From Rhizobium subbaraonis (lineage in GTDB: Bacteria; Pseudomonadota; Alphaproteobacteria; Rhizobiales; Rhizobiaceae), in the NCBI RefSeq assembly GCF_900220975.1, contig NZ_OBQD01000007.1, positions 186,001 through 250,000 on the forward strand: a stretch of 64,000 nt of DNA. Direction: 5' to 3'. Positions 1 through 8,262 of the stretch are shown here, one piece after another. A program made the position numbers and the translations under genes. Numbering within the stretch: position 1 is the stretch's first letter; each line of letters starts with the position of its first letter. The notes beneath the pieces were generated by a model that was given only the letters and a program-made list of their open reading frames with translations, ran no database searches and had not been told where the DNA came from.

Positions 1-218
1 CCTGCATCGACCATCAACCCGGCGCTCAGAAGCACGGCCGCCACCGCGGCAATCGAGGCCGCATGCCCGATCGCAATCGCCGGCACCGCGCGTGCAACCG
101 CCACGGCGCTGCCGCGATGCACGCCGAGTGCCACGGCGAACAGCCAGCCCATCGCCGGGTTCAGCCCGTGGAAGGCCCCGAGCCCCGCAAGCATCAGCCA
201 TGGCCAGAGTGCGTCCAT
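1..218 (-). CDS. Small hydrophobic membrane protein, 3' part cut by window edge
   Basis: The minus strand from the ATG at 216-218 reads a continuous hydrophobic protein beginning MDALWPWLMLAGLGAFHGLN and running off the window start, so only the first 72 or so residues are visible. It has two probable membrane segments (about residues 3-35 and 45-72) with a GAFHGLNP-type turn between them. It lies 163 bp downstream of, and in the same direction as, the SBP56/methanethiol oxidase gene and may be co-transcribed with it. I recognise no named family with confidence; a HupE/UreJ-like or SBP56-associated membrane protein is possible. Function unknown. Confidence 0.6.
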   Translation of the reverse strand, partial: MDALWPWLMLAGLGAFHGLNPAMGWLFAVALGVHRGSAVAVARAVPAIAIGHAASIAAVAAVLLSAGLMVDA

Positions 219-381
219 GATCGCCTCGTTGCGTTTCGTCCCGTCCCCGGCGCCTCATCCGGGCAGGCGTCGCTTCCTGCAGCATCAGGCGGGCCGGCGG
301 ATATCCTCCGCGCCGCCTTCGAACCCTCGCGGCCTCTGCCGACGGTAACAGGGACAGGAGCGATCGCCCCCCGCATTCCTC

Positions 382-1788
382 TTACGGGTAGCAGTAGGAA
401 TCCGAGGAGCAGTCCCCGCCCTGCAGGCGCACCTGGTGCGGCCGATGCGACTTCGGCCATTCGACGAAGAATGTCTCGTCGAAGGCGATGCCGCCGTCCG
501 GCTTGGCGTCCAGCTTCACCATCCAGCCGTCGATGCCTTCCGGATAAAACTGCTCGTCGATCGCGCCGTAGAGCGAATTGGTGAAATAGACGCGCCTGCC
601 GTCCCGGCTGATCTCCACCATCTGCGGACCGCCGTTGAGCGCGCCGTTCTTCGCGCCCGGATGGCTCGCACGCGAGACGATGCCGCCGATCCGAACCTTG
701 CCCGTCTGCCTCGGCTTGAACGGGTCGGACACGTCGAACTGAAGGAGATCGCCGGTCCCCCAGCAGGAGACGTAGAGGAAGCGGTCGTCCATGGAGAGGT
801 CGATGTCGGTGACGAGCGGCGGCACCGCAGCGAAACCCTTCAGCATCGGCGGCAGCACCTCAGGATCGGCGGGCTCGGCCGGAATGTCGATCACCTTCGT
901 CACCGCCCATTTCTGGCCGTCGCGATGCCAGACCCAGATGGAGGACGAGAGATCCTCCAGGCACACGACCGCGTTAACGAACCCGTAGGCTTTGGTCGGG
1001 TCGTGCGCGGGCCGCAGCTCGAACACGAGCTGGTATTTGTCGCCGAAATCGATCGTCTGCAGGTGCTTGCGCTTGTGCAGGTCCCAGAAATGCAGGCGCC
1101 TTCCGTATTTGGCCCCGAGCAGGATCTCCGGCACGAGCCCGTTCTCGAACGTATCGGGCGTGCCCCATTCGCTGGTCACCAGCGTGTCATGCCCGAGATG
1201 CCACCAGACGTCGTAGGAGAGCTGCTGCGGCCCGCGGTCCATCTCCCAGCGGCCACGCACCTCGAACGTCTCGTGGTCCATCAGGAAGACCCCGCCCGGC
1301 GCCTTTCCCTCGGTGTTGCCGAGCGCTGCGACATAGATCCCTTCCGGCCCGCAATGGACCGTGTGCGGCCGCGTGTACCCGGCCCGCTCTGCGACCTCGC
1401 CCGGTTCGACGACCTTCGCCATCGTCGGACGTCGCGCGTCGGGTTTCGTGTCGACGATATGGATGCGCGACGATCGCAGCCCGGGCACGACCAGGTAGCG
1501 CCGCTCGGCATGGGGATGCGGCGCGTTGGGGCAGAGGCAGGACGAGCAGGCGTTCCAGCCGAAATGATGCAACTCGTCGCCGACATTGGGCATCGCCAGC
1601 GAATGGACGATCTGCCCGTAGGTGGGCGACTTGGGATCGACGTCGACGACGGCAAGCTCGTCCGGCACCTGCCGCGCCGGATCGAAGGCTGCGACATAGG
1701 CGAGCGTTTCGGGCTCCGCCTTCATCGCCATGCGCGGCGACGGATAGAAGCTCGGATCGGGTTTCCAGGTTCCAAAGGGAGTTGCCAT
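382..1788 (-). CDS. Selenium-binding protein (SBP56) family, probable methanethiol oxidase
   Basis: The 468-residue protein matches the whole SBP56/SELENBP1 family. It has the DELHHFGWNACSSC segment (about residues 71-84, Cys81 and Cys84), the family beta-propeller blocks, a GGPQMVEISRDGRR block near the C-terminus and the terminal GGDCSSDSYCY motif. Bacterial members (MtoX) oxidise methanethiol to formaldehyde, sulfide and hydrogen peroxide with a bound metal, usually copper. No clear signal peptide is seen, unlike the periplasmic Hyphomicrobium enzyme, so the product may be cytoplasmic. Its position next to a predicted S-methyl-thiohydantoin desulfurase operon gives it a plausible local source of methanethiol. 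Family assignment is firm; the exact substrate is inferred. Confidence 0.88.
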   Translation of the reverse strand: MATPFGTWKPDPSFYPSPRMAMKAEPETLAYVAAFDPARQVPDELAVVDVDPKSPTYGQIVHSLAMPNVGDELHHFGWNACSSCLCPNAPHPHAERRYLVVPGLRSSRIHIVDTKPDARRPTMAKVVEPGEVAERAGYTRPHTVHCGPEGIYVAALGNTEGKAPGGVFLMDHETFEVRGRWEMDRGPQQLSYDVWWHLGHDTLVTSEWGTPDTFENGLVPEILLGAKYGRRLHFWDLHKRKHLQTIDFGDKYQLVFELRPAHDPTKAYGFVNAVVCLEDLSSSIWVWHRDGQKWAVTKVIDIPAEPADPEVLPPMLKGFAAVPPLVTDIDLSMDDRFLYVSCWGTGDLLQFDVSDPFKPRQTGKVRIGGIVSRASHPGAKNGALNGGPQMVEISRDGRRVYFTNSLYGAIDEQFYPEGIDGWMVKLDAKPDGGIAFDETFFVEWPKSHRPHQVRLQGGDCSSDSYCYP

Positions 1789-2252
1789 GTGAAGTGCTCC
1801 TGCGTTGCTGGACGACTTCAGAAGTGTGCCTCGCCGTTACCGGCGCATGGCTGGGGGAAAAGGCGGTGTCCGCTATGCTGGCGAAGGCCGGCGAGACGCC
1901 GGCGCCGCATACGGGCCTGCCGGATCATCGTTCCCACCCTTTTATCCTGCCAGAGAATGCGTGAAATGAGCAGCCGTTTCTGTCGCACGGCCGTGCGGGA
2001 CAACCAGCAGGCGCCGGTGCTGCAGCAGACGCGCACGGCCGCGCATGCGCGGCGTTAAAAACGCGGCGCTATGCGTGCCGGCGCAATGATCCATCCAGCG
2101 GCGGACGACGGATATCGACGCCGTGCGCGTTCTTCGCTCTCGCCTCCCGGCCTGTCGCCGCGCAGCGATGTCGCCCGGCGATTGCGCCTCCAGGCCACCC
2201 TCCGCCGAACCGTTCGCCGGCCTTGCTGGATGCGGGCGTCGATCGCGAAGCT
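1789..2252. other. Intergenic region with 16-bp palindrome upstream of the SBP56 gene
   Basis: These 464 bases lie between the LssY-like gene and the SBP56 gene and serve as the upstream region of the latter. A perfect 16-bp palindrome (GCCGCGCATGCGCGGC, 2038-2053) is followed on the minus strand by two overlapping short open frames. One is 34 codons from the ATG at 2046. The other is 72 codons from a GTG at 2036 and starts with a Cys-Cys pair. Neither has a convincing ribosome binding site, so I do not call a gene. The region could hold an operator or a leader. Confidence 0.4.
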
Positions 2253-2963
2253 CTACTGCGCCGCCGGTGCCACGAGCACGCCCACCGTCGCCTTGCCGTC
2301 GGTGAAATAGCGGTCGCCGCCGCCGTTGCGACCGTCCTGCGTCGGACCGACGCCGTCGATCTCGTAGGTGGAGGTCAGCTGGCCGGCGGTCTGCAGGTCG
2401 CCGATGACGAGGTTGCGCTCGGCGTCGACATCCGGGCCGATATGGTGGGTGATCTGGCCGGTGTCGTGGCTCAGGCCCACGCCGCGGTCGAAGCTGGCGG
2501 ACCCGAGCCACAGCGGCCGGCCGTCGTCGCCGGTCCTCTCGGTCTGCCAGAAGCGCACGTGGTTTCGCTGGTCGGCGCTCTTGCCCACCGGCTTCTCGAA
2601 GGCGAGGTCCTGCTTGCGGCCCTCGAAGAGAAGCGTGCTGACCGGTGCGTCGAGATCCGGCCGGTCGAGCACGACCGAAAGGCCGATGTCGATCGAGGAA
2701 CGCAGCGTGATCCTGTCGGCCGGATCCCAATGGGCGGCTGCAAAGGCGCGGATCACCTCCTCCTTGGTGCCGACGAGGCCGACATTGATCGGATCGCCGG
2801 GAATGTCGTCGGGGGTGACAGTGACCATGCTGTCGAGGCTGCCGAGCTCCTTCGCGTCCCGGAAGATCCAGATCTCCGGCAGCACGAAATAGGCGACGAA
2901 CAGATAGAGACCGAGCAGCACCGTGATGCTGCCGACCGCCAGATGCGATTTCCGCCTGATCAT
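2253..2963 (-). CDS. LssY C-terminal-domain membrane-anchored protein
   Basis: The start at 2963 is chosen because a GGAGGGGGCGGGGAG purine tract sits directly upstream and the next residues form a membrane anchor (about residues 7-28, VGSITVLLGLYLFVAYFVLP). An in-frame ATG 17 codons upstream lacks such a site. The 236-residue protein carries the LssY_C pattern after the anchor: RNHVRFWQ, GRPLWLGSASFD and a THHIGPDVDAERN block. This domain also occurs at the C-terminus of PAP2/DedA-type LssY proteins, but here it stands alone on a single anchor. Its biochemical role is not established. Genes on either side are not obviously related to it. Confidence 0.72.
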   Translation of the reverse strand: MIRRKSHLAVGSITVLLGLYLFVAYFVLPEIWIFRDAKELGSLDSMVTVTPDDIPGDPINVGLVGTKEEVIRAFAAAHWDPADRITLRSSIDIGLSVVLDRPDLDAPVSTLLFEGRKQDLAFEKPVGKSADQRNHVRFWQTERTGDDGRPLWLGSASFDRGVGLSHDTGQITHHIGPDVDAERNLVIGDLQTAGQLTSTYEIDGVGPTQDGRNGGGDRYFTDGKATVGVLVAPAAQ

Positions 2964-3177
2964 GCTCCCCGCCCCCTCCTCTCGCGCCGCGCGCCGGAAG
3001 GGCGGCAGCCGCAAAGACTAGCACAGGGTTTGCGGGATGGCAGCAGGGGGGAAGCGGTCAACGCGACCGTCGCACAGCGCCCCCTTCTGCATTCAGCGAT
3101 TGTAGAAAAAACTGGACAACGGGCCTCGCTTTGCCAGTGTTTCCCTCGATAGTGGAATGAAGGGGGAGCGACAGATA

Positions 3178-3609
3178 TTGCAGCTACGCGTTGAGATCGA
3201 AGAGCAGCCCGATGAACAAGAGCGACGCCTTATCGACGAGGGCCTGGATACGTACAATTCTGCACATGCCGGACCTGATAGTGCGCAGGATATATGGGCC
3301 ATAGCGCGCGACGATCACGGGGACCTTGTTGGCGGCCTCAAGGGGCGCACATTCTACGCTTGGCTGTTTATAGAATGGCTATGGGTGTCTCCCGCGGCAC
3401 GGGGCCAAGGGCTTGGCGCGCAACTTTTGGCAAAGGCGGAAGATGCTGCACGGAAGCGCAAGTGCATCGGAGCGTATGTCGATATGTACAGCTTTCAAGC
3501 CCCGGATTTCTACCGTCGGAACGGATACGAGGAGTTTGGACGGATTGACGGACTTCCTCTTGGCCACGCTTGCATATGGCTGCGGAAAATGCTTGGCGAG
3601 CCACGATAA
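3178..3609 (+). CDS. GNAT family N-acetyltransferase
   Basis: This is a short GNAT protein with the acetyl-CoA binding motif A, VSPAARGQGLGAQLL, in mid-sequence, followed by the FYRRNGYEEFG block typical of motif B. Two starts are possible: ATG at 3157 with no good ribosome site, or TTG at 3178, nine bases after GGGGGAG (3162-3168). I prefer the TTG, which gives 143 residues starting with QLRVEIEE. The product should transfer an acetyl group from acetyl-CoA to an amine of unknown identity. It stands alone on the plus strand between minus-strand genes, and its codon use looks somewhat less GC-rich than its neighbours, which may hint at separate acquisition. Confidence 0.8.
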   Translation: MQLRVEIEEQPDEQERRLIDEGLDTYNSAHAGPDSAQDIWAIARDDHGDLVGGLKGRTFYAWLFIEWLWVSPAARGQGLGAQLLAKAEDAARKRKCIGAYVDMYSFQAPDFYRRNGYEEFGRIDGLPLGHACIWLRKMLGEPR

Positions 3610-3791
3610 TTCCAATGCTGTCGCGCGCGAATGGATCCATTCGAGCCGAACGATCATGCATCATATCAAAGAGCTGGCAGCGTCATTTGCGCGTTCATTA
3701 GAACCCTCGGCACTGTCAAGTGGGTCGCGCTGCGGCTTGGCGTGTACTGAATGGTTTGTGTCCCCGAGGCAGGCTGTGGACCTAGCTCACC

Positions 3792-5453
3792 TCACCCCAC
3801 CGCAACATGCCCGATCCCCTTCGCGGCAATCTCGTCGAGCGCTTCCTCATACCCCGCATCCGCATACCGGATCACCCCCAGCGCCGTGTCGTTGGTCAGC
3901 GCATGCTCCAGCCGCTCCGCCGCGGCCTCGGTTCCATCCGCCACAACCGTGACCCCGCAGCTCGTCATATAGCCGGCATAGCCGCCACCGCCGGAGTGGA
4001 CGGCGACGAGGTCAGCCATCGAGGAGGAGAGCAGCATGGCGTCGAGCAGCGGCCAGTCGGCGATCGCGTCCGAGCCGTCCTTCATCCGCTCCGTCATGAT
4101 GTTCGGATGCGCCATGGCGCCGGCGTCGAGATGGTCGCGCGAAAAGGCGACCGGGCCGTTCAGTTCGCCGGCGGCGACCAGCCGGTTGACCGCCAGCGCC
4201 AGCGCCGTCCGCTCGCCGTGGCCGAGCCAGGCGATCCGCGCCGGCAGGCCCTCGAAGGGGATGTTTTCGCGCGCCAGCCGGATCCAGTTGGTGACGATGC
4301 GGTTTTCGGCAAACATGTCGAGCACGAGATCGTCGATGCGGGCGATATCGCCTTCCTCGCCTGACAGCGCCATCCAGCGGAACGGCCCGATGGCGCGGGC
4401 AAACAGCGGCCGCAGATAGGCCTCGGTGAAGATCGGGATGTCGAAGGCATTGGCGACGCCGCCCTCCCGCGCCTGGGTACGGATCAGGTTGCCGTTGTCG
4501 AACACCTCCGCGCCCTTTTTCTGGAATTCGAGCATGGCGCCGACATGCTCGACGATCGAAGCGCGGCTGGCCGCCATCAACTGGCCCTGCCCGTCCTCGC
4601 GCAGCGATTTCACCTCCGCGAGCCCCATGCCCTTGGGCACATAGCCGTAGACGAGGTCATGCGCCGAGGTCTGGTCGGTGACGATGTCGGGCACGATGCC
4701 GCGCCTGGCGATCTCGGGGTAGACCTCCGCCGCATTGCCGACGAGGCCGATCGAGGTCGCGCGCTTGTCCTTGACCGCCGCGTCGATCATGGCAAGGGCC
4801 GCATCGAGGTCGGGGGCGACGTGTTCCAGATAGCCGATGCCTTTACGCTTTTCCGCCCGCTCCGCGTCGATGTCGACGCAGAGGATCGCAGCCCCCGCCA
4901 TGCGGCCGGCGAGCGGCTGCGCCCCGCCCATGCCACCAAGCCCTGCCGTCAGGATGAACCGGCCGGCGAGCGAGCCGGAAAAACGCTTCTCGGCGATCCG
5001 CATGAAGATCTCGTAGGTGCCCTGGATCACGCCCTGGCTGCCGATATACTGCCAGGCGCCCGCCGTCAGCCCGCCCCAGCAGATCAGCCCTTTTCGCTGC
5101 AGCTCGTAGAACACCTCCGCCTTCGCCCACTGGCCGACGATGTTGCAGTTGGCCATGATCACGAGCGGCGCCTTGGCATGGGTCTGCAGCAGCCCCACCG
5201 GCTTGCCGGACTGGACCAGGAGCGTCTGGTCCTCCTCCATCTCGCACAAGGCCTTGACGATCGCCCGGTGCGAGGCCCAGTTGCGCGCCGCCTTGCCGAG
5301 TGCTGCATAGACCACGAGGTTGTCGGGATCCTCGCCGACGCAGAGCACGTTCTCCAGCAGCCGCAGCAGCCCCTCCTGCCGCCAGCCCTTCGCGCGCAGC
5401 ACCGGGCCGCCGGGGATCGGGAAATTCGGATGGCGGGGATTGGGTTTCGGCAT
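3792..5453 (-). CDS. Urocanate hydratase (HutU) family protein, probable (S-methyl-)thiourocanate hydratase
   Basis: The 553-residue product aligns over full length with urocanases: the FPIPGGPVLRAKGW opening, TAGLGGMGGAQPLAG in the NAD-binding domain, VTDQTSAHDLVYGYVP, and SGGGGYAGYM near the end. The start at 5453 has GGAGA seven bases upstream. In classic urocanase the signature ends PARICW and that Cys is needed for catalysis; here it reads PARIAW, with Ala encoded at 4230-4232. No HutI, HutF or HutG gene is nearby. The neighbours are a DUF917 protein, a carbamoylase, a hydantoinase and a MIO-less lyase. I infer hydration of a thio- or S-methylthio-urocanate rather than urocanate. Automated annotation would call it urocanate hydratase. 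Confidence 0.85.
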   Translation of the reverse strand: MPKPNPRHPNFPIPGGPVLRAKGWRQEGLLRLLENVLCVGEDPDNLVVYAALGKAARNWASHRAIVKALCEMEEDQTLLVQSGKPVGLLQTHAKAPLVIMANCNIVGQWAKAEVFYELQRKGLICWGGLTAGAWQYIGSQGVIQGTYEIFMRIAEKRFSGSLAGRFILTAGLGGMGGAQPLAGRMAGAAILCVDIDAERAEKRKGIGYLEHVAPDLDAALAMIDAAVKDKRATSIGLVGNAAEVYPEIARRGIVPDIVTDQTSAHDLVYGYVPKGMGLAEVKSLREDGQGQLMAASRASIVEHVGAMLEFQKKGAEVFDNGNLIRTQAREGGVANAFDIPIFTEAYLRPLFARAIGPFRWMALSGEEGDIARIDDLVLDMFAENRIVTNWIRLARENIPFEGLPARIAWLGHGERTALALAVNRLVAAGELNGPVAFSRDHLDAGAMAHPNIMTERMKDGSDAIADWPLLDAMLLSSSMADLVAVHSGGGGYAGYMTSCGVTVVADGTEAAAERLEHALTNDTALGVIRYADAGYEEALDEIAAKGIGHVAVG

Positions 5454-5878
5454 GATGGTCTCCGGTTCGGTTGCCTCAGTTTGGCCGCGAAGGCAGCGCG
5501 CACTCCCTCTTCTCCCCCCGGGGAGACGGTGGCCCGAAGGGCCGGATGCGGGGGCTGCGGCGCCCATATCGTTTCATGCATTCAAAATTTCTCGACACAT
5601 CGCGTCGTTTCACCGCGCCCCTCATCTGCCCTATCGGGCAACTCGCCCTCAAGGAGGGTTGATCCCGCGGCAGCGGCAGCGTCTCCGTCCCCTCTCCTCG
5701 CCCGCGGGGAGAGGGGCAGGGTGAGGGGCTGCAACGTCTGCAGTGTCCACGACACTGAACGTCGGGTCCCAGCATCAGCCCTCGAGGCAGGGCCGGTTGG
5801 CGCGGCCCCTCATCCGCCTGCCGGCATCTTCTCCCCGCTCGCGGGGAGAAGGACGATTGCCGCGCCGACCCTCCCCCT
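5454..5878. repeat. Cluster of palindromic intergenic repeats (mosaic elements)
   Basis: No gene is seen in these 425 bases. They hold at least three palindromic units. One is around 5505-5560 (TCTCCCCCCGGGGAGA with a following GGCCCGAAGGGCC hairpin). One is around 5685-5735 (CCCCTCTCC ... GGGGAGAGGGG). One is at 5807-5852 (CTCATCCGCCTGCCGGCA then CTTCTCCCC/GGGGAGAAG). The last unit recurs near 17112, 18863 and, inverted, 19041. Such elements resemble the RIME-like and related palindromic repeats of rhizobial genomes. They separate the urocanase-like gene from the DUF917 gene and could attenuate or stabilise the transcript. Confidence 0.7.
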
Positions 5879-6982
5879 TCAAGGAGAGGATAAAGAGCCG
5901 AGCGCATACCGCGCGATCTCGATCCCCATCGCCTTCTCCACCGGCGGATACACGCTCGGGTCGAGCACGCTCGATGCCAGCGGGATGACCGCCTTCGGCA
6001 CGTGCAGCACGAAAACCCGCATGCCGACCTCCAATTGCCCGACGCTCAGCGGCTCGCCCTCCGGCGACAGCGTGGTGATCACGTCGGGAAAGGTGGCAAG
6101 CCGCACGCCGCCCGCCTGCTCCACCGCCATGTACTCGTTCATCACATGCAGGTGGACTGCGTCATCGCCCCTGCCGAGCGTCACCGTGCCGATGTCGAAG
6201 GCCTCCTTGGTATAGACCACCGCCTTCTCCGAAATCGTGCCCTCGGCGAGGATCGACCCGCCGGTGGTCCTGACGATCGCATCGATGACTGCGGATGCCC
6301 CCCGCGCCTCGGCCGCAAGGATCGCCTCGCCGAGCGCAAGCGCCAGCGAGATGCCGCCGAGGGCTGCGTTGGCCCGCACGTAGGAAGCGCGCAGCGGGTT
6401 GCGGCAGGAGGCGATGAAGCCGCCGGACTGGTCGGCGGCCGTCCGCAGCACCGGCGAGACCTTCGCCGTCGCCCCCCGCACGACGAGCTCGATGTAACGG
6501 TCCTCGGCACGGTTGCCGCCGGCAGCGGTCTGGATCATCGGTTCGGGCGAACCGGCCATGCCGATCGAGCCCATGTCGCCGGTCGGGTGCGCGCGCATGT
6601 CGCCTACCGCATCCAGCACCTTGGTGCCGAGGATCGCCGACGGCAGCCAGCCGTTGAGCGTCGAGGACTTGCCGTTCTGTCCGACCATCAGCGCCGTGAC
6701 TTTCTCGCCCAGCGCCTCCTGCAGCAGTTGCACGGCGCGCACGTAATCGACGCCGCGCATCTCCCAGGGCGTGGTCGAGGCCGGCGCCCCGATGGCGGCT
6801 GCCGTCGCCACCCAGTCGTCGTCGGAAAGCTCGTCGATCGTCACCAGCTCAGGTCTTCCGATCGACACGGCGGCGTGGCCGAGCATGCGGCCATGGTCGG
6901 CCCAGCCGCCGCCGCCGGCGGCATAGACCGAGCCGCCGCGCACAGCCGCCTCGACGTCTTTTTCCTTTAAAATCCGCCCCAT
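5879..6982 (-). CDS. DUF917 family protein, probable (S-methyl) thiohydantoin desulfurase
   Basis: The 367-residue product is a full-length DUF917 protein: a GSVYAAGGGGWADHG loop near the N-terminus, an internal GDMGSIGMAG block, and the C-terminal beta-rich half with FPDVITTLSPEGEPLSVGQLEVG. From memory, this Pfam family has been renamed for S-methyl-thiohydantoin desulfurase, an enzyme of S-methyl-ergothioneine breakdown that removes the sulfur substituent as methanethiol to give a hydantoin. The ATG at 6980-6982 has GGAGG upstream and overlaps the stop of the carbamoylase gene as ATGA, so the two are translationally coupled. A urocanase-like gene follows after a repeat cluster. The substrate is inferred from context. 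Confidence 0.78.
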   Translation of the reverse strand: MGRILKEKDVEAAVRGGSVYAAGGGGWADHGRMLGHAAVSIGRPELVTIDELSDDDWVATAAAIGAPASTTPWEMRGVDYVRAVQLLQEALGEKVTALMVGQNGKSSTLNGWLPSAILGTKVLDAVGDMRAHPTGDMGSIGMAGSPEPMIQTAAGGNRAEDRYIELVVRGATAKVSPVLRTAADQSGGFIASCRNPLRASYVRANAALGGISLALALGEAILAAEARGASAVIDAIVRTTGGSILAEGTISEKAVVYTKEAFDIGTVTLGRGDDAVHLHVMNEYMAVEQAGGVRLATFPDVITTLSPEGEPLSVGQLEVGMRVFVLHVPKAVIPLASSVLDPSVYPPVEKAMGIEIARYALGSLSSP

Positions 6983-8262
6983 CAGCGCCCCTCCTGATTC
7001 AATGTCTGAAGGCCGTGATCCAGTTGAATCACTGCATGAAGAAGGACGGACGCACCCAGCGCGATGTCGTCGTTCTCGGCAAACTCCTCCGGCGCATGGC
7101 TGCGCCCGCCGCGGCAGGGCACGAAGATCATTGCCGAACGTGTCACCCGCGCCATCCAGGCGGTGTCATGACCGGCACCGGAGACCATGCGGCGATGGCT
7201 GGCGCCGACCGCGCTGCACGCCTCATCCAGCACCTTGACCAGCATCGCATCCGAAGGCGTCGGCGGATTGTCGGAGATGCGGCGCGGCGTCGATATCGCC
7301 GTCCCCGTCTCGCGGGCGATCTGCTCGGCCATCTGGTCGAGCGAATTGACGAAGAGCTCCATCATCGCCCGCTCCTCGGCCCGCGCGTCGATCAGCAGCC
7401 GGGCGCGCGAGGGCACCACGTTGGCCGCATTCGGCTCGATCGAAAATTCGCCGACGGTGGCAGTGAAATGGAACCTTCCGCCGGAAAACGACTTCGCCAG
7501 CGCCTCGACACCCGTCACCAGCCGGGCGGCGGCGGCGAGCGCATCCGCTCGGCCGCCCATCGGCGTCGTCCCCGCATGGTCCGCCCTGCCCTCCACCACG
7601 ATCTCGATGCGCGTGATGCCGGCAATTGCGGTGACGACGCCGATGTCGAACTTTTCCTCCTCCAGCACCGGCCCCTGCTCGATGTGGAGTTCGAGAAAGG
7701 TGGCGATATCGCCCCTCGCCTCGCCGGCGAGGCGCAATGGATCGCCGCCCGCCTGGCGGATTCCTTCGGCGAGCGTCAGCCCGCCGCTTTCCCGCGCAAG
7801 CCAGTCCTCCGGCAGCACGCCGGCCATGCCGCGGCTGCCGATGCAGGAGACGCCGAAGATGGAGACTTCCTCGGCGAGGAAGTCGACGATTTCAAGGTCA
7901 TGGTCCAGTTCGGTGCCGCGCTCGATGAGCGCCCGCGCCACCGCTAGCGCCGCGGCCACCCCGGCGATGCCGTCGAAACGGCCGCCATCGGGGACGGTGT
8001 CGGAGTGCGAGCCGAGCATGATCGTGCCGAGCCCCGGCGTCTTCCCCGGCCGCCGGCCGATCAGGTTGCCGGCCGCGTCGATGCGCGTCTCCAGCCCCGC
8101 CTCCCGGAAGCGGGCTTCCAGAAACGCACGGCCCTCCGGATGAAGCGCCGTAAACGCCCGCCGCGTATAGGGCCTGTCCGGCTCGGTGATCGCCGCGAGC
8201 CCGTCGATCACATCAGCGATCCGGGCCGGATCCACCGGCAGGTTGGTGCGCGGCGCACTCAT
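6982..8262 (-). CDS. M20 family amidase/carbamoylase, probable N-carbamoyl-glutamate amidohydrolase
   Basis: The 426-residue product belongs to the Zn-dependent allantoate amidohydrolase / N-carbamoyl-L-amino-acid hydrolase group of M20 peptidases. Visible metal-site features are GSHSDTVPDGGRFDG (His86, Asp97), FLAEE (Glu131-132), LHIEQGP (His193) and a late SGAGHDTAWMA. The start at 8262 is set by ATGA overlap with the hydantoinase stop and by GGAGG upstream. A longer upstream frame exists but lies inside the hydantoinase gene. The family cleaves the carbamoyl group of N-carbamoyl amino acids, releasing ammonia and carbon dioxide. In this operon the logical substrate is N-carbamoyl-L-glutamate made by the hydantoinase, giving glutamate. 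Allantoate is the alternative. Confidence 0.85.
   Translation of the reverse strand: MSAPRTNLPVDPARIADVIDGLAAITEPDRPYTRRAFTALHPEGRAFLEARFREAGLETRIDAAGNLIGRRPGKTPGLGTIMLGSHSDTVPDGGRFDGIAGVAAALAVARALIERGTELDHDLEIVDFLAEEVSIFGVSCIGSRGMAGVLPEDWLARESGGLTLAEGIRQAGGDPLRLAGEARGDIATFLELHIEQGPVLEEEKFDIGVVTAIAGITRIEIVVEGRADHAGTTPMGGRADALAAAARLVTGVEALAKSFSGGRFHFTATVGEFSIEPNAANVVPSRARLLIDARAEERAMMELFVNSLDQMAEQIARETGTAISTPRRISDNPPTPSDAMLVKVLDEACSAVGASHRRMVSGAGHDTAWMARVTRSAMIFVPCRGGRSHAPEEFAENDDIALGASVLLHAVIQLDHGLQTLNQEGR

Noticed and set aside
1818-2046. Small protein genes upstream of the SBP56 gene
   Set aside because: Two overlapping frames compete, neither has a ribosome binding site, and one is the tail of a long antisense frame.
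5454-5878. Possible CRISPR array because of several repeats
   Set aside because: The repeats are few, unequal in length and spacing and each is itself palindromic; no cas genes are present.
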